This document shows positions 1 through 8,208 of a DNA stretch of 14,500 bases, one piece after another. Origin of the DNA: Chrysomallon squamiferum (Eukaryota > Mollusca > Gastropoda > Neomphalida > Peltospiridae); the NCBI GenBank assembly GCA_012295275.1, contig CM022679.1, positions 4,898,157-4,912,656 of the forward strand, given 5' to 3'. Positions within the stretch are counted from its first letter, which is position 1; every line of letters begins with the position of its first letter. Position numbers and translations under genes: made by a program. The notes below the pieces were generated by a model that had not been told where the DNA came from, did no database searches, and worked only from the letters and a program-made list of their open reading frames with translations.

Positions 1-786
1 TATATTAGAAATTTAATTAGCAAGCACTGTGTAGGATTAGTGTGTTGGAGAGATATGTTGTAAGAAAGAAAGTTAAATGATGTCTTATTAATACTTCTAA
101 ACTTTCTAAAAATATTTGCTTACACTTCAAGGGGAACTTGCCGCATTGTGTATCTGCTGGTCATCATTTAACTGGATCTGTTTTTTCCATCAGGAAAATC
201 TGTATTTTCATCAGTTAGTGTACGTTTAACAAACTGCCACTCATCAAAAATAATTCGTATGAATTAAAAACTGTCTGTTATCACTTAATCGTGCTGTGAC
301 TAAGATGAAATATTTTGTCAACAAGTCGGCATGTCGGGGATTTCATTCATGCATGGATATAAATTTGTACAACTAAAATAATGTCTGTCAATGTTCATAG
401 AATTTCGATTAATGCAGTGTAGGTATATGCATTAACCGCAGATACCTGACCTTACAGTACGTTCACTGAGCACTTTCAGTTTAATAGTCACTCAAATATA
501 TCAATGCAAACAAACATGGAGGAAAAGTTCCAATCCCACAATGCAGCAAGTTGACCCAATACGAGTGCGCACTGACAACCTCTAACTGACCCGGTTCCAA
601 AGTAGGACAGTTGCTTGGAAACATATAAACAGTGATCGATCGCTTTAAAATTCAGCTATTTAAATACAATTACGTTTTAGATCAAGCATTTTCACTTAAA
701 AGTGAAACCATGCAAAATTGGGTGACGCCGCGAGAGAATATTTTATGCGTCTTTTGTTAACGTGAATCAGCAAGATTAAAATATAG

Positions 787-788
<2 letters not shown>
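1..788. other. Intergenic sequence, no gene seen
   Basis: No open frame with protein-like composition, splice-flanked exon or RNA gene is recognisable. The part around 480-650 is less AT-rich than its surroundings and carries the promoter-like motifs listed separately. The rest is ordinary AT-rich unique DNA. Confidence 0.6.
531..622. promoter_or_regulatory. Possible promoter island (ZNF143-like and X-box-like motifs)
   Basis: Positions 531-545 read CAATCCCACAATGCA, resembling the animal ZNF143/SBS promoter motif (ACTACAATTCCCAGAATGCA type). Positions 610-622 read GTTGCTTGGAAAC, resembling an RFX X-box (GTTGCC-n-GGNAAC) with a shortened spacer. The motifs lie 65 bp apart in a locally GC-richer patch, as in many animal core promoters. 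No exon is visible on either side, so a gene running leftwards out of the window would be the natural partner. Both matches are from memory of consensus motifs and imperfect. Confidence 0.2.

Positions 789-837
<49 letters not shown>
789..837. repeat. (GT)n microsatellite
   Basis: An uninterrupted GT dinucleotide run of about 24 units. On the minus strand it gives a spurious Thr-His repeat frame, which is not a gene. Confidence 0.98.
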
Positions 838-838
<1 letters not shown>

Positions 839-1280
839 CAATAATATTAATAATCCACAAACTAAAAAATAAAAACACTCAAAATTTTTCCTTTCTGTCA
901 TTTAAAAATATATAATCGTAAAACTGACACATGCGTTTATTTAATTCTATTATTTCGCTTTTATTATAACTCGTCTATAGTTATTAACAGGTTTACGATG
1001 CGCATAAAACCCGAGACAGATGTTTATGAAAATGATAACCACCCCTCTACAATAAACAACAACAAAAAAAACAACAACAAAAAAACTTACTGCATGTTAA
1101 CAAGGAAATTATGAGTGTTTGTATTCATAATTCACCTAGTGATATCATGTCAGGTTATAAGTTAAATCTTGTGCTGCATATTGTAATTTTTATTTTACAT
1201 TGTATTTATTTACTGCTTTCTATGAATATGAAAACATACGCACATACACACACAGACAGATACATATTTTAAACCATAAA
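838..1280. other. AT-rich intergenic DNA
   Basis: No supported feature. There are short A-rich and AAC-rich patches near 1050-1085 and a CACACA patch near 1240-1255. Confidence 0.6.
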
Positions 1281-1382
1281 GTTTATTTATTTAATTTAAT
1301 TTAATTTAATTTAATTTAATTTAATTTAATTTAATTTTATTTTATTTTATTTATCTTTTATTTTATTTTATTTTATTTATAT
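1281..1382. repeat. (TTTAA)n then (TTTTA)n pentanucleotide repeat
   Basis: About nine TTTAA units run into TTTTA units with one interruption near 1352. The two tracts differ by a T/A change in one position of the unit, so one probably arose from the other. Confidence 0.95.
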
Positions 1383-1705
1383 ATACTTTTAACAGTTATA
1401 TTTATATTTATTATTATTTTAATGGGAAAACAAAGCTGGCAGACCCATGTTATAACATAAAACAGTTAACGATGTTCGTCACTTATCTTGATAATGATAT
1501 TTCATTTGAATTCAGTTTCTAATATGTAATTAATTGTTAATGACTTAAAAATGACGACAATAAATAAAATTCCTTTTGAGGAAATAAACTGGAATATGTA
1601 TATTACTTTTTAATGACCCTAAATGAACAAAACAAAACATTGATAATATAACTGTATAAAAAATATAATACACATGAACTTTAGTACATTTCTGCAATTT
1701 ATTTG

Positions 1706-1810
1706 GTTTATTTATTTATTTATTTATTTATTTAGTTAGTTAGTTAGTTAGTTGGTTAGTCCGTTCGTTCATTAGTTAGTTACTTAATTAGTTAATTAGT
1801 TGGTTGGTTA
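1706..1810. repeat. (TTTA)n followed by (GTTA)n tetranucleotide repeats
   Basis: A TTTA array up to about 1734 changes into GTTA/GTTG units that continue, with interruptions, to about 1810. Confidence 0.9.
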
Positions 1811-2127
1811 CTAATATACTTATTTAATGCTTGACATTTTATATTTTTAAAAATTAATTTTATTAGCATTTTTATTCTTTTCAATTTTATTATCATTATT
1901 CCTCGAACATTATTTTTTTTTCTCTCGCATGAAGTTAATGGTAATCATCCTTGTATAGTGTCCTAAAACAAATAACTTCTGTTCTTCATTATTTCATTTC
2001 TTCTTTGTCGTCGTCTTTTAAATAAATAAAATAAATAATAGCATAAAATAAAAGAAAAGAAAAGAAAAGAAACTTTAAAAATAAATAAATTATAAATATA
2101 GAGAGAAAGACAATACATATCAATAAT
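1811..2127. other. AT-rich intergenic DNA
   Basis: No gene seen. There is a small AAAGA array at about 2050-2071 and scattered ATAAA units. Confidence 0.6.
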
Positions 2128-2160
2128 TATATTTTATTTTATTTTATTTTATCTTATTTT
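2128..2160. repeat. (TTTTA)n repeat
   Basis: A short pentanucleotide array with one C interruption near 2153. Confidence 0.9.
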
Positions 2161-2324
2161 TATTATTTACCAACATATTTATTAATTAGATGTAGAGGTA
2201 ACGAAGGAAAGGTGTGTTGTTTAAAAAAAAAATTCTTTCCTGTAAATAAATGTCTCTAAAACTGGTGAATCGTTTACCCAGTATGTTGTCCATTTAAGTC
2301 AATGACGTAATCTCCTCGGTTATT

Positions 2325-2359
<35 letters not shown>

Positions 2360-2361
2360 TT
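2325..2361. repeat. (ATTT)n repeat
   Basis: About nine uninterrupted ATTT units. Confidence 0.95.
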
Positions 2362-2940
2362 AGTCTGTTATTATATTCTACTTACTACATGTCGATATTG
2401 ATTATGTTTATTATTTATATTATTTATATTATTATTATTATTATTATAATTTTTATTTCTTTATTTATTTATTTATTTAATCATTTTTAGTTTTTTGTTT
2501 ATTTATTTATTTTGTTTTGTTTATTATTTTTATTTATTTACTTAAATTTTTGCCTTCTTCAGTTTGGTCTTTTTATTCTGTTTCCCCTCCAGTGTTTTCT
2601 TGTTTTTTATTGTTATAACTTTCTTAGTACTAAATATTATTTATTTTATTCTATTTATTTATTTGCTTCTGTAGTATAATTTTATATTATTATATTATTG
2701 TTATAAATATGTTAGTACTTATAATTATTTAATTTAACTTATTTCCTTATTTTATGTATCTTAATTTTTATTACTATCATAAATATATTATTTCTTTTTA
2801 TAACTATTATTATTACTAATTGTTAATTATTTTATTTTATTTGCCTATAATTATTTTTCATCATCATAGCTGTATTATTTATTATTAAAAATTAGATTAT
2901 TTATTAATCTTTATTTTTTTGTTATTTAACTATGATTACG
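2362..2940. other. Very AT-rich spacer on the 3' side of unit A1
   Basis: A low-complexity ATT/TTTA-rich stretch. Parts of it (near 2560-2900) resemble by eye the spacers 3' of B1, B2 and A2, for example a TTCTTAG...TATAATTATTTTATTATCATAA pattern. This suggests that the units were copied together with their spacer. On the minus strand it holds many AATAAA hexamers, uninformative at this composition. Confidence 0.5.
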
Positions 2941-2961
2941 AAAGCAATTGTATGAAGAGAC

Positions 2962-2995
2962 ACTTTCTTAAGATTTGATGGCCCTGAAAAGGGCC
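2962..2995 (-). terminator. Histone-type 3' stem-loop plus downstream element, unit A1
   Basis: On the minus strand, GGCCCT-TTTC-AGGGCC (2980-2995) is a 6-bp stem with a four-base loop, matching the stem-loop that SLBP binds on replication-dependent histone mRNAs. It is preceded by AAAAC. ATCAAAT follows, then TTAAGAAAG (2962-2970), like the purine-rich downstream element that pairs with U7 snRNA. Cleavage would be expected about 5 nt past the stem. Confidence 0.85.
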
Positions 2996-3377
2996 GTTTT
3001 TTGGGGGGAGATTGTTTTTATTTTCTTGTTTCATTTGGTCACTGGATTCCATCCTGTCATCGTTGAGGGCTGCAGAATGCTTGAGTCGTCTTCGCTTTTG
3101 ATTGCAGAAGATCCTCCCTTCGGCCACGTTCTGGAAAGTTCGGGGTGTCCCGACCTCTAACCGTAGTAATGAACCTCGGAGCGGATCATCAACAATCAGT
3201 TTTGAAGACGATTTCCAACCAAACACAGCACCAAGATGCAGGATGCAGGATCCAGTGAACAAAGAAACACTCCTTGAGATTAGCTGTTTAATCAGCGTCT
3301 TGTTTTTCCACATCCCGGATATAAATCAACGGGGTAGTGGATGTTCAATTGTTTTATAAAAAGAACCCTCAGGCTTA
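2980..3377 (-). ncRNA. Unit A1: TATA-driven RNA with histone-type 3' end, unknown function
   Basis: A predicted minus-strand transcript of about 400 nt. Its start is set about 30 nt downstream of the TATA box (minus-strand TATATAAG near 3400-3407), and its end at the histone-type stem-loop 2980-2995. No histone or other known family is recognisable. A frame starting with ATG at 3311-3313 (MWKNKTLIKQ...) stays open for about 110 codons but runs through the stem-loop and stops only at 2936. A transcript cut at the histone-type site would therefore lack a stop codon, which argues against coding. A small hairpin, UCGGG-ACAC-CCCGA, lies at 3140-3153. Positions 3026-3385 are identical to copy A2. 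A coding role through a longer, polyadenylated transcript remains a weaker possibility. Confidence 0.55.
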
Positions 3378-3398
3378 CGTCATTCCATCTTTGTCGTC

Positions 3399-3435
3399 CT
3401 TATATAGACAGAAAACGGACGTAAAAGAAGTCACC
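3399..3435 (-). promoter_or_regulatory. Unit A1 core promoter: TATA box and proximal element
   Basis: The minus strand carries TGTCTATATAAG (3399-3410). Immediately upstream is GGTGACTTCTTTTACGTCCG (3416-3435). The same element with small changes sits at the same distance from the TATA box of the C units, and a shorter match is found in the B units. Confidence 0.7.
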
Positions 3436-3463
3436 TTGATGTTAGCAATGGCGTCGACAACAA

Positions 3464-3477
3464 GGAGTTGTGTTTTT
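3464..3477 (-). promoter_or_regulatory. Upstream element shared by A and B units
   Basis: The minus strand reads AAAAACACAACTCC. The same 14 bases occur upstream of the TATA boxes of B1 (7115-7128), B2 (8846-8859) and A2 (10761-10774), followed in each by an AAAGTTTC-like block and further similar sequence. This suggests a common promoter ancestry. Confidence 0.55.
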
Positions 3478-3760
3478 TTCGTTGAAACTTTAACGCGTTA
3501 AAATCTTCTGTAACATTATCATTCTCTAATATGTGTATAAAAGTATTTTTGATGTGATTCCTTTTAAGAATACAATATAAAAATATTTCTATAATCATGA
3601 TAATGTCGAAACTTTCTTGATATTATTCAAAGAAAGATAAAATAATATCGAATTTATAGTGGTTTTCTTTGTTTTTATTCTGTTTAATATAAACAGTTTA
3701 CTTCTGACAGTGTTTTCTAGTTATTTAGTTACGACTAAGTAATAAACAGTATAAAATGTG

Positions 3761-4187
3761 AATTGTTCAATGAGTATTTTGATTTAAAAATAATAATTAA
3801 ATATTAAAGAAGAACGAGTAATATGATGTAAATTATTTGTTGGTAAACAGTCGTCATTATTTACTTTTTTTTTTTTTGTTGTATTATATTCAAAACCTGA
3901 AAGATTAGTTAATGTAATACACATATATATGTACATACAACTATGCATACCTAAACAGAACTTCATACATACTCTGTGTATATTTCTCATTTTACAACAA
4001 CAACAACAAACTAATTTTTTTAAATTGCTATCTTTATTGTTTAGATTTCTTCCTGGTTAAAAACTACATACACTGCTTAGCATTAACAAACACCACGGTC
4101 TGTCAGATTATATTATAAATCCTCTTTTGAACCCAGTGAACCATAACCAGTGATTTCAAAGTTCAAAATGCAAATATCCATACATAC
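3761..4187. other. AT-rich intergenic DNA
   Basis: No gene supported. A minus-strand open frame at 3784-3990 has low-complexity composition and no recognisable domain. Confidence 0.6.
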
Positions 4188-4249
4188 ATGCATGCATGCA
4201 TGCATACATAATACACACACATACATACATACATACATACATACATACT
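4180..4249. repeat. (CATG)n and (CATA)n tetranucleotide repeats
   Basis: A CATG/CATA mixed array, a short CACACA interruption, then about eight ATAC units. Confidence 0.95.
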
Positions 4250-5121
4250 TAAAGTAATTCGTAAGAGATAGACAGGAGCTAATCAGAGTGTGTAAACTTT
4301 CTAAATGTTGCCAGCCAGTAACAGAATATAATTACTCCACCACTTGTGTGATTTGCATGAATAACAATATATTTATGTACACTGGATCATACTACAGTAT
4401 CAGTAAAATATGATTTCTGCTTAAAAAGACTGTATACTCAACAAGGACTAATACAAAATATGTAATTATAAACAAATTCATTTATTTATTTTGAATAAAT
4501 TTAATTAACAAACTAGCTGTTAACGAAAGCTAAGGAACCTAAAGTACCATCTAATGAGGAATTAAAAAAAATTAAAAAAAAAAAAAAAAAAAAAAAATAA
4601 AAATAGTCAAAGTTACAGTCCCACACCCACTAACAATTTCTGTCAACTACACTGATAAATGTAATTAATATATATATATTTTTTTTTTCTAAGTTGTTTT
4701 GTTTTATATCAAAATACTCCACAAACCAATAATTGAGGTAAACTGGATTTAATATTCTCTGTATTTCTTGCTCTGTAAACAATATATATATATATGTTTA
4801 TATATATTGAATATTTATATGTATGTATGTATGCCACAATTAATTATAGTTCCACTATTTTCCTTGCAGACTTCTATCTTTAAAAATAAACTTATTAAAT
4901 ATAAACAGAGATATTCCATGAATCATCTCTAGATATCTAATAAAACAAAAGGAAAATTTAAATAAATAAATAAATAAAAAAATGCATTTTATATAATCAT
5001 TTTATTATACAGATTTTTAATTTCCATTACAAATTAAGTTCGCAAAATTTTACATTGTTCATCACGATATTATATTTAATTTTCATGAATGCCGCACACT
5101 TTCAGAGACTTCCATACAGAA
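4250..5121. other. AT-rich intergenic DNA
   Basis: No gene seen. It contains a 24-base A run (4574-4597), short (TA)n tracts near 4667-4680 and 4782-4795, and an AAAT array near 4960-4978. Confidence 0.6.
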
Positions 5122-5123
5122 TG

Positions 5124-5168
<45 letters not shown>
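5122..5168. repeat. (ATA)n / (TAA)n trinucleotide repeat
   Basis: About 15 TAA units. It is complementary to the (TTA)n array at 5634-5692. Confidence 0.95.
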
Positions 5169-5633
5169 GTAATATCAGATAATAGATAATTGATGAGCTT
5201 GGATTTTTAAAAATAAAAAAAAATAAAATAAAGTGACAGTATAAATATACACAAAACTGTTTTCTAACAGTATATTTTTATTAAACGTATGCAAGTACTG
5301 TACATAGATGTTTGTTATTTTTCTACTGTTTTATTTTATTTTTACACTCACTGTTTAGCAGTACTGATGATCCTTTTGATATTTATTGTGTTTAGCATAC
5401 GGAAATGCTGGACAGACTTAAAAACAAAAAATGTCTCATGAATGTCATGGCTTTAGTTTTATATAATTTACCACGCTGACAATATTTTACCCATTTTCAG
5501 TTTATATTAGTTACCAGAGTGACAACAGTGTCAGCAGTTTCAATTTACTTTAGTACCATATTGAGAATGTTGTACCTTTCACTTTTTATTGTAACATTTG
5601 AAATATTTCTCAAACTAACAGTTGTTGTTCCTA
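5169..5633. other. AT-rich intergenic DNA
   Basis: No gene or RNA feature recognised. Confidence 0.55.
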
Positions 5634-5638
5634 AATTA

Positions 5639-5690
<52 letters not shown>

Positions 5691-5692
5691 TA
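5634..5692. repeat. (TTA)n trinucleotide repeat
   Basis: About 18 TTA units with few interruptions. Read on the minus strand it gives a spurious poly-Asn frame. Confidence 0.95.
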
Positions 5693-6216
5693 TTTTGAAA
5701 ATTACTAGTGTGAAAAACGAACATTTCCAAAACAGAAGTGAATTCTGCTTCAACTTAGCGCAATTAATACTAAAAATAGAAATTTTTAACCAAAACTAGA
5801 AGCAAGGAGAATAATTATGGAAAAGGAAGTATATTAGATTCGTCTCCCTTGGACTACAATTGGTGTGTCACGATAATAATAATAATTATAATAATATATT
5901 TTCATATTATATTTTCTTTTCTTGTATTAAATATTATTTACTGCATGTTGATACTGAGGATGTATATTATTTTTTAACGGAAATAATTTAAACAACTACC
6001 AACATCATGGATAAAAATTTAAATTTAATTATTTTACATTATAAGAAAAAAAAAAACATGTTTTGGGGGTTTTATGAAAAAGATTCTTTTTATTAAAATC
6101 ATTCATATTTACTTATCATATAACAGATATATAAAATAAAATACACACATTAAAGGGCGTTAGCAAATTTATGCTATTTATTTTCTTCGTTTATTTTTAA
6201 TAATCATTTTGTGATT
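5693..6216. other. AT-rich intergenic DNA leading into the B array
   Basis: No gene seen. The stretch at about 5920-5960 is weakly similar to the spacer near 2370-2410. Confidence 0.5.
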
Positions 6217-6508
6217 ATGGTCTTGTTCAATTTTTTTCTTAGAACGACTTATTATCAATTTTATTTTGTTAATTTTATAATTAATGCTGTATAAATTATT
6301 TATTATATATTTATTATAGTTAATATTGTTACTTATTTATATATGTATAATAATTATGTTATTATTAGGTATTATTAGTACGAATTATCATTCATTTTAT
6401 TTTATTTTATTTGTTTGTTTATGTAGCATAATTAATTTTATTATCATAAACAGATTATTATTCTTTTTATTTTATTTTATTATTTAACAGCAATTGTATG
6501 AAAATACG

Positions 6509-6541
6509 CTTTCTTAAGGTTTGGTGGCCCTGAAAAGGGCC
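6509..6541 (-). terminator. Histone-type 3' stem-loop plus downstream element, unit B1
   Basis: Minus-strand GGCCCTTTTCAGGGCC (6526-6541) is followed by ACCAAACC and TTAAGAAAG. It is the same arrangement as in A1, with the more canonical ACCA after the stem. Confidence 0.87.
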
Positions 6542-6995
6542 GTTGTTGTTGTTACCCATCCTTTCGAGGGGTTTCTTAGACCGGGCTCTTCATCCGCTAG
6601 TGTTGGAATTTGATAGCACACATAGAATTACATTTTCGCAATTCTTTTGTGGGGTTCGTTAGGTTGGCCTCTTCATCCGTCAGTGTTGGAATTTGACAGA
6701 TCACATAGAATTACATTTTCGCAATTCTTTTGTGGGTTTCTCAGTTTGGCCTCTTCGGCCGCCATTATTTGATTTTCAGGCATTCACAGAATTACATTTT
6801 CGCAATTCTTCGAGGGGCTTCTGAGATTGGCTCTTCAGCCGCCAGTATTGGACTTTGAGAGCACACACAGAATTACATTTTCGCAATTCTTCGAGGGCTT
6901 TCTCATTTTGAAGACTCCGCCAGTATCTGACTTTGAGAGCTCACATAGAACTTCATTTTAACAATTCCTCTGAAAGGCTGCTTCCCGGAGTATAT
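6526..6995 (-). ncRNA. Unit B1: tandem-repeat RNA with histone-type 3' end
   Basis: A predicted minus-strand transcript of about 470 nt, from about 30 nt past the TATA box (7017-7029) to the stem-loop at 6526-6541. The body is almost entirely made of 78-83 nt tandem repeats, each carrying the hairpin GAAUUGC-GAAAAU-GUAAUUC. Spacing between repeats is 83, 81, 81 and 78 nt, so no single frame is held. No protein domain is visible on either strand. The sequence just before the stem-loop is an AAC run, which resembles the A/C-rich sequence before histone stem-loops. Function unknown. Confidence 0.6.
6558..6967 (-). repeat. About 81-nt tandem repeats in unit B1
   Basis: The landmark CATTTTCGCAATTC (plus strand) starts at 6631, 6714, 6795 and 6876, with a diverged version at 6954. 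A partial unit abuts the stem-loop side from 6558. Conserved pieces per unit on the minus strand are GAATTGCGAAAATGTAATTC, a CAAAGTCCAA/CAAATTCCAA block, and GGCGGMTGAAGAG. Confidence 0.92.
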
Positions 6996-7016
6996 TGCCT
7001 TGCTGACCGTTCTCGT

Positions 7017-7071
7017 CTTTATATATACGCCGATGATGTCACCATAGAAACACAGACACGTGACGTGATTA
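7017..7071 (-). promoter_or_regulatory. Unit B1 promoter: TATA box, GGTGAC element, E-box/CRE-like site
   Basis: The minus strand carries CGTATATATAAAG (7017-7029). Directly upstream is GGTGACATCATCGGCG (7028-7043), related to the A-unit proximal element. TAATCACGTCACGTG (7057-7071) lies further upstream and joins a CRE-like half-site to a CACGTG E-box. All three are kept in B2. Confidence 0.65.
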
Positions 7072-7114
7072 GAAAACAAACGGAAGCCGTTCTCGTGACC
7101 TCTCCATCCCTGAT

Positions 7115-7128
7115 GGAGTTGTGTTTTT
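7115..7128 (-). promoter_or_regulatory. Upstream element shared with A units, B1 copy
   Basis: Minus-strand AAAAACACAACTCC, identical to 3464-3477, within a longer stretch of similarity to the A upstream region. Confidence 0.5.
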
Positions 7129-7503
7129 GTCTTCGAAACTTTACAGTTTTAGAATGTGGTACCGTAATAATACTATATGTCAGATATATGTGTATATTTG
7201 TTATATGTTTCTGTTTTCAGTATTTATATTTTTATCCGCATGATGTCAATATTTCCTTGACGCCAATTAAAAAAACACCAGGTTGAAACAAAATTTATAA
7301 CTGACTGCATATTTAATATAGATTTTAAAATCAATGGGTTTTTTTTTAGCAATGTTTTATGATGCCGTATATATCATTAAAGAATCCAGAATATGAAATG
7401 TACATACCTTTTGTGCATATATTGATACTGTCAATAGGAAAACAAATAAACAAAGCACACACTAGCACAACCACTTGACAGTTGCATTAAGCTAATGAAT
7501 TTG

Positions 7504-7511
7504 TGACGTAA
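7504..7511 (-). promoter_or_regulatory. CRE/ATF-like site upstream of B1
   Basis: TGACGTAA on the plus strand (TTACGTCA on the minus). The same octamer is kept upstream of B2 (9238-9245) and near the predicted start sites of A1 and A2. Confidence 0.3.
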
Positions 7512-8175
7512 TCATTCAAAACCTTACTCAGTCTGTATCATTTACTACAAAATTTAGTTTACCATGTGATGAAAAAAATAAGAAACTAGATCCAAAAGTA
7601 ACTTTTTAATACTTTTGTTTTAAATAATTTATTATTATTGTTGTTGTTACTATTATTATTTAAACTGGTTATTTCTAATTCATCAAGATATCAACAGACA
7701 AGTTTTTTAAGTGAAGTGTTTTTTTATTTGAAGTGTGCAGACTAATTGGAAGAATATTTTCTTTGACATAAGTAATTATTAACTGATAAATGATGATAAT
7801 ATTACAATTACTTCTCAATACATTAAAAACTATTTGTATTCTTATGTTTTATATGAATTTTTAAATTTGTTTCTTTTTTTAATTTGGTCTTGTTCAATTT
7901 TTTTTCTTAGAACGACTTATTATCAATTTTATTTTGTTAATTTTATAATTAATGTTGTATAATTATTTATTATATATTTATTATAGTTAATATTGTTACT
8001 TATTTATATATGTATGATAATTATGTTATTATTAGGTATTATTAGTACGAATTATCATTCATTTTATTTTATTTTATTTGTTTGTTTATGTAGCATAATT
8101 AATTTTATTATCACAAACAGATTATTATTCTTTTTATTTTATTTTATTATTTAACAGCAATTGTATGAAAATACG

Positions 8176-8208
8176 CTTTCTTAAGGTTTGGTGGCCCTGA
8201 AAAGGGCC
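8176..8208 (-). terminator. Histone-type 3' stem-loop plus downstream element, unit B2
   Basis: Minus-strand GGCCCTTTTCAGGGCC (8193-8208), then ACCAAACC and TTAAGAAAG. Identical to B1. Confidence 0.87.

Larger units (their letters stand above)
2941..3760. repeat. Duplicated segment A, copy 1 (paired with 10228-11057)
   Basis: Direct repeat of 10228-11057 in the same orientation. It spans the 3' processing signals, the transcribed region, the promoter and about 300 bp of upstream sequence. The middle 360 bp are identical, the upstream flank differs at about 6% of positions, and the short stretch next to the stem-loop has indels. Confidence 0.93.
6222..7620. repeat. Duplicated segment B, copy 1 (paired with about 7885-9375)
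   Basis: A direct tandem duplication. Spacer, 3' signals, repeat body, promoter and upstream flank all recur in order in the next 1.5 kb, at roughly 95% identity by eye outside the internal repeats. Confidence 0.93.

Noticed and set aside
696-878. Minus-strand Thr-His repeat peptide
   Set aside because: It is a translation of the (GT)n run.
2362-2940. AATAAA polyadenylation signals downstream of unit A1
   Set aside because: The hexamer is expected many times by chance in sequence of this composition, so it cannot be used to call a 3' end.
2975-3160. Plus-strand frame beginning MMALKRAVFWG, and its match at 10262, as a histone H4-like C-terminus (compare YALKRQGRTL)
   Set aside because: The ALKRA residues are a translation of the histone stem-loop itself read on the wrong strand. 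No other histone residues follow.
2936-3313. Minus-strand 125-residue frame in A1 (and 132 residues in A2) as a protein gene
   Set aside because: It runs through the processing signal, so a correctly cut RNA would have no stop codon. Its tail changes by indels between copies, and no domain is recognisable. It is kept only as a weak alternative under the ncRNA entries.
3102-3359. Plus-strand 85-residue frame, identical at 10398-10655
   Set aside because: There is no promoter or processing signal on the plus strand. The identity follows from the shared block and says nothing about coding.
4574-4597. Poly-A run (also 12308-12338) as the tail of a retroposed gene
   Set aside because: No gene-like body or target-site duplication is recognisable next to either run.
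5545-5730. Minus-strand poly-Asn peptide
   Set aside because: It is a translation of the (TTA)n array.
6933-7286. Plus-strand 117-residue frame over the B1 promoter
   Set aside because: It overlaps the minus-strand TATA region, has AT-rich low-information composition after residue 60, and is not kept in B2 as an equivalent frame.
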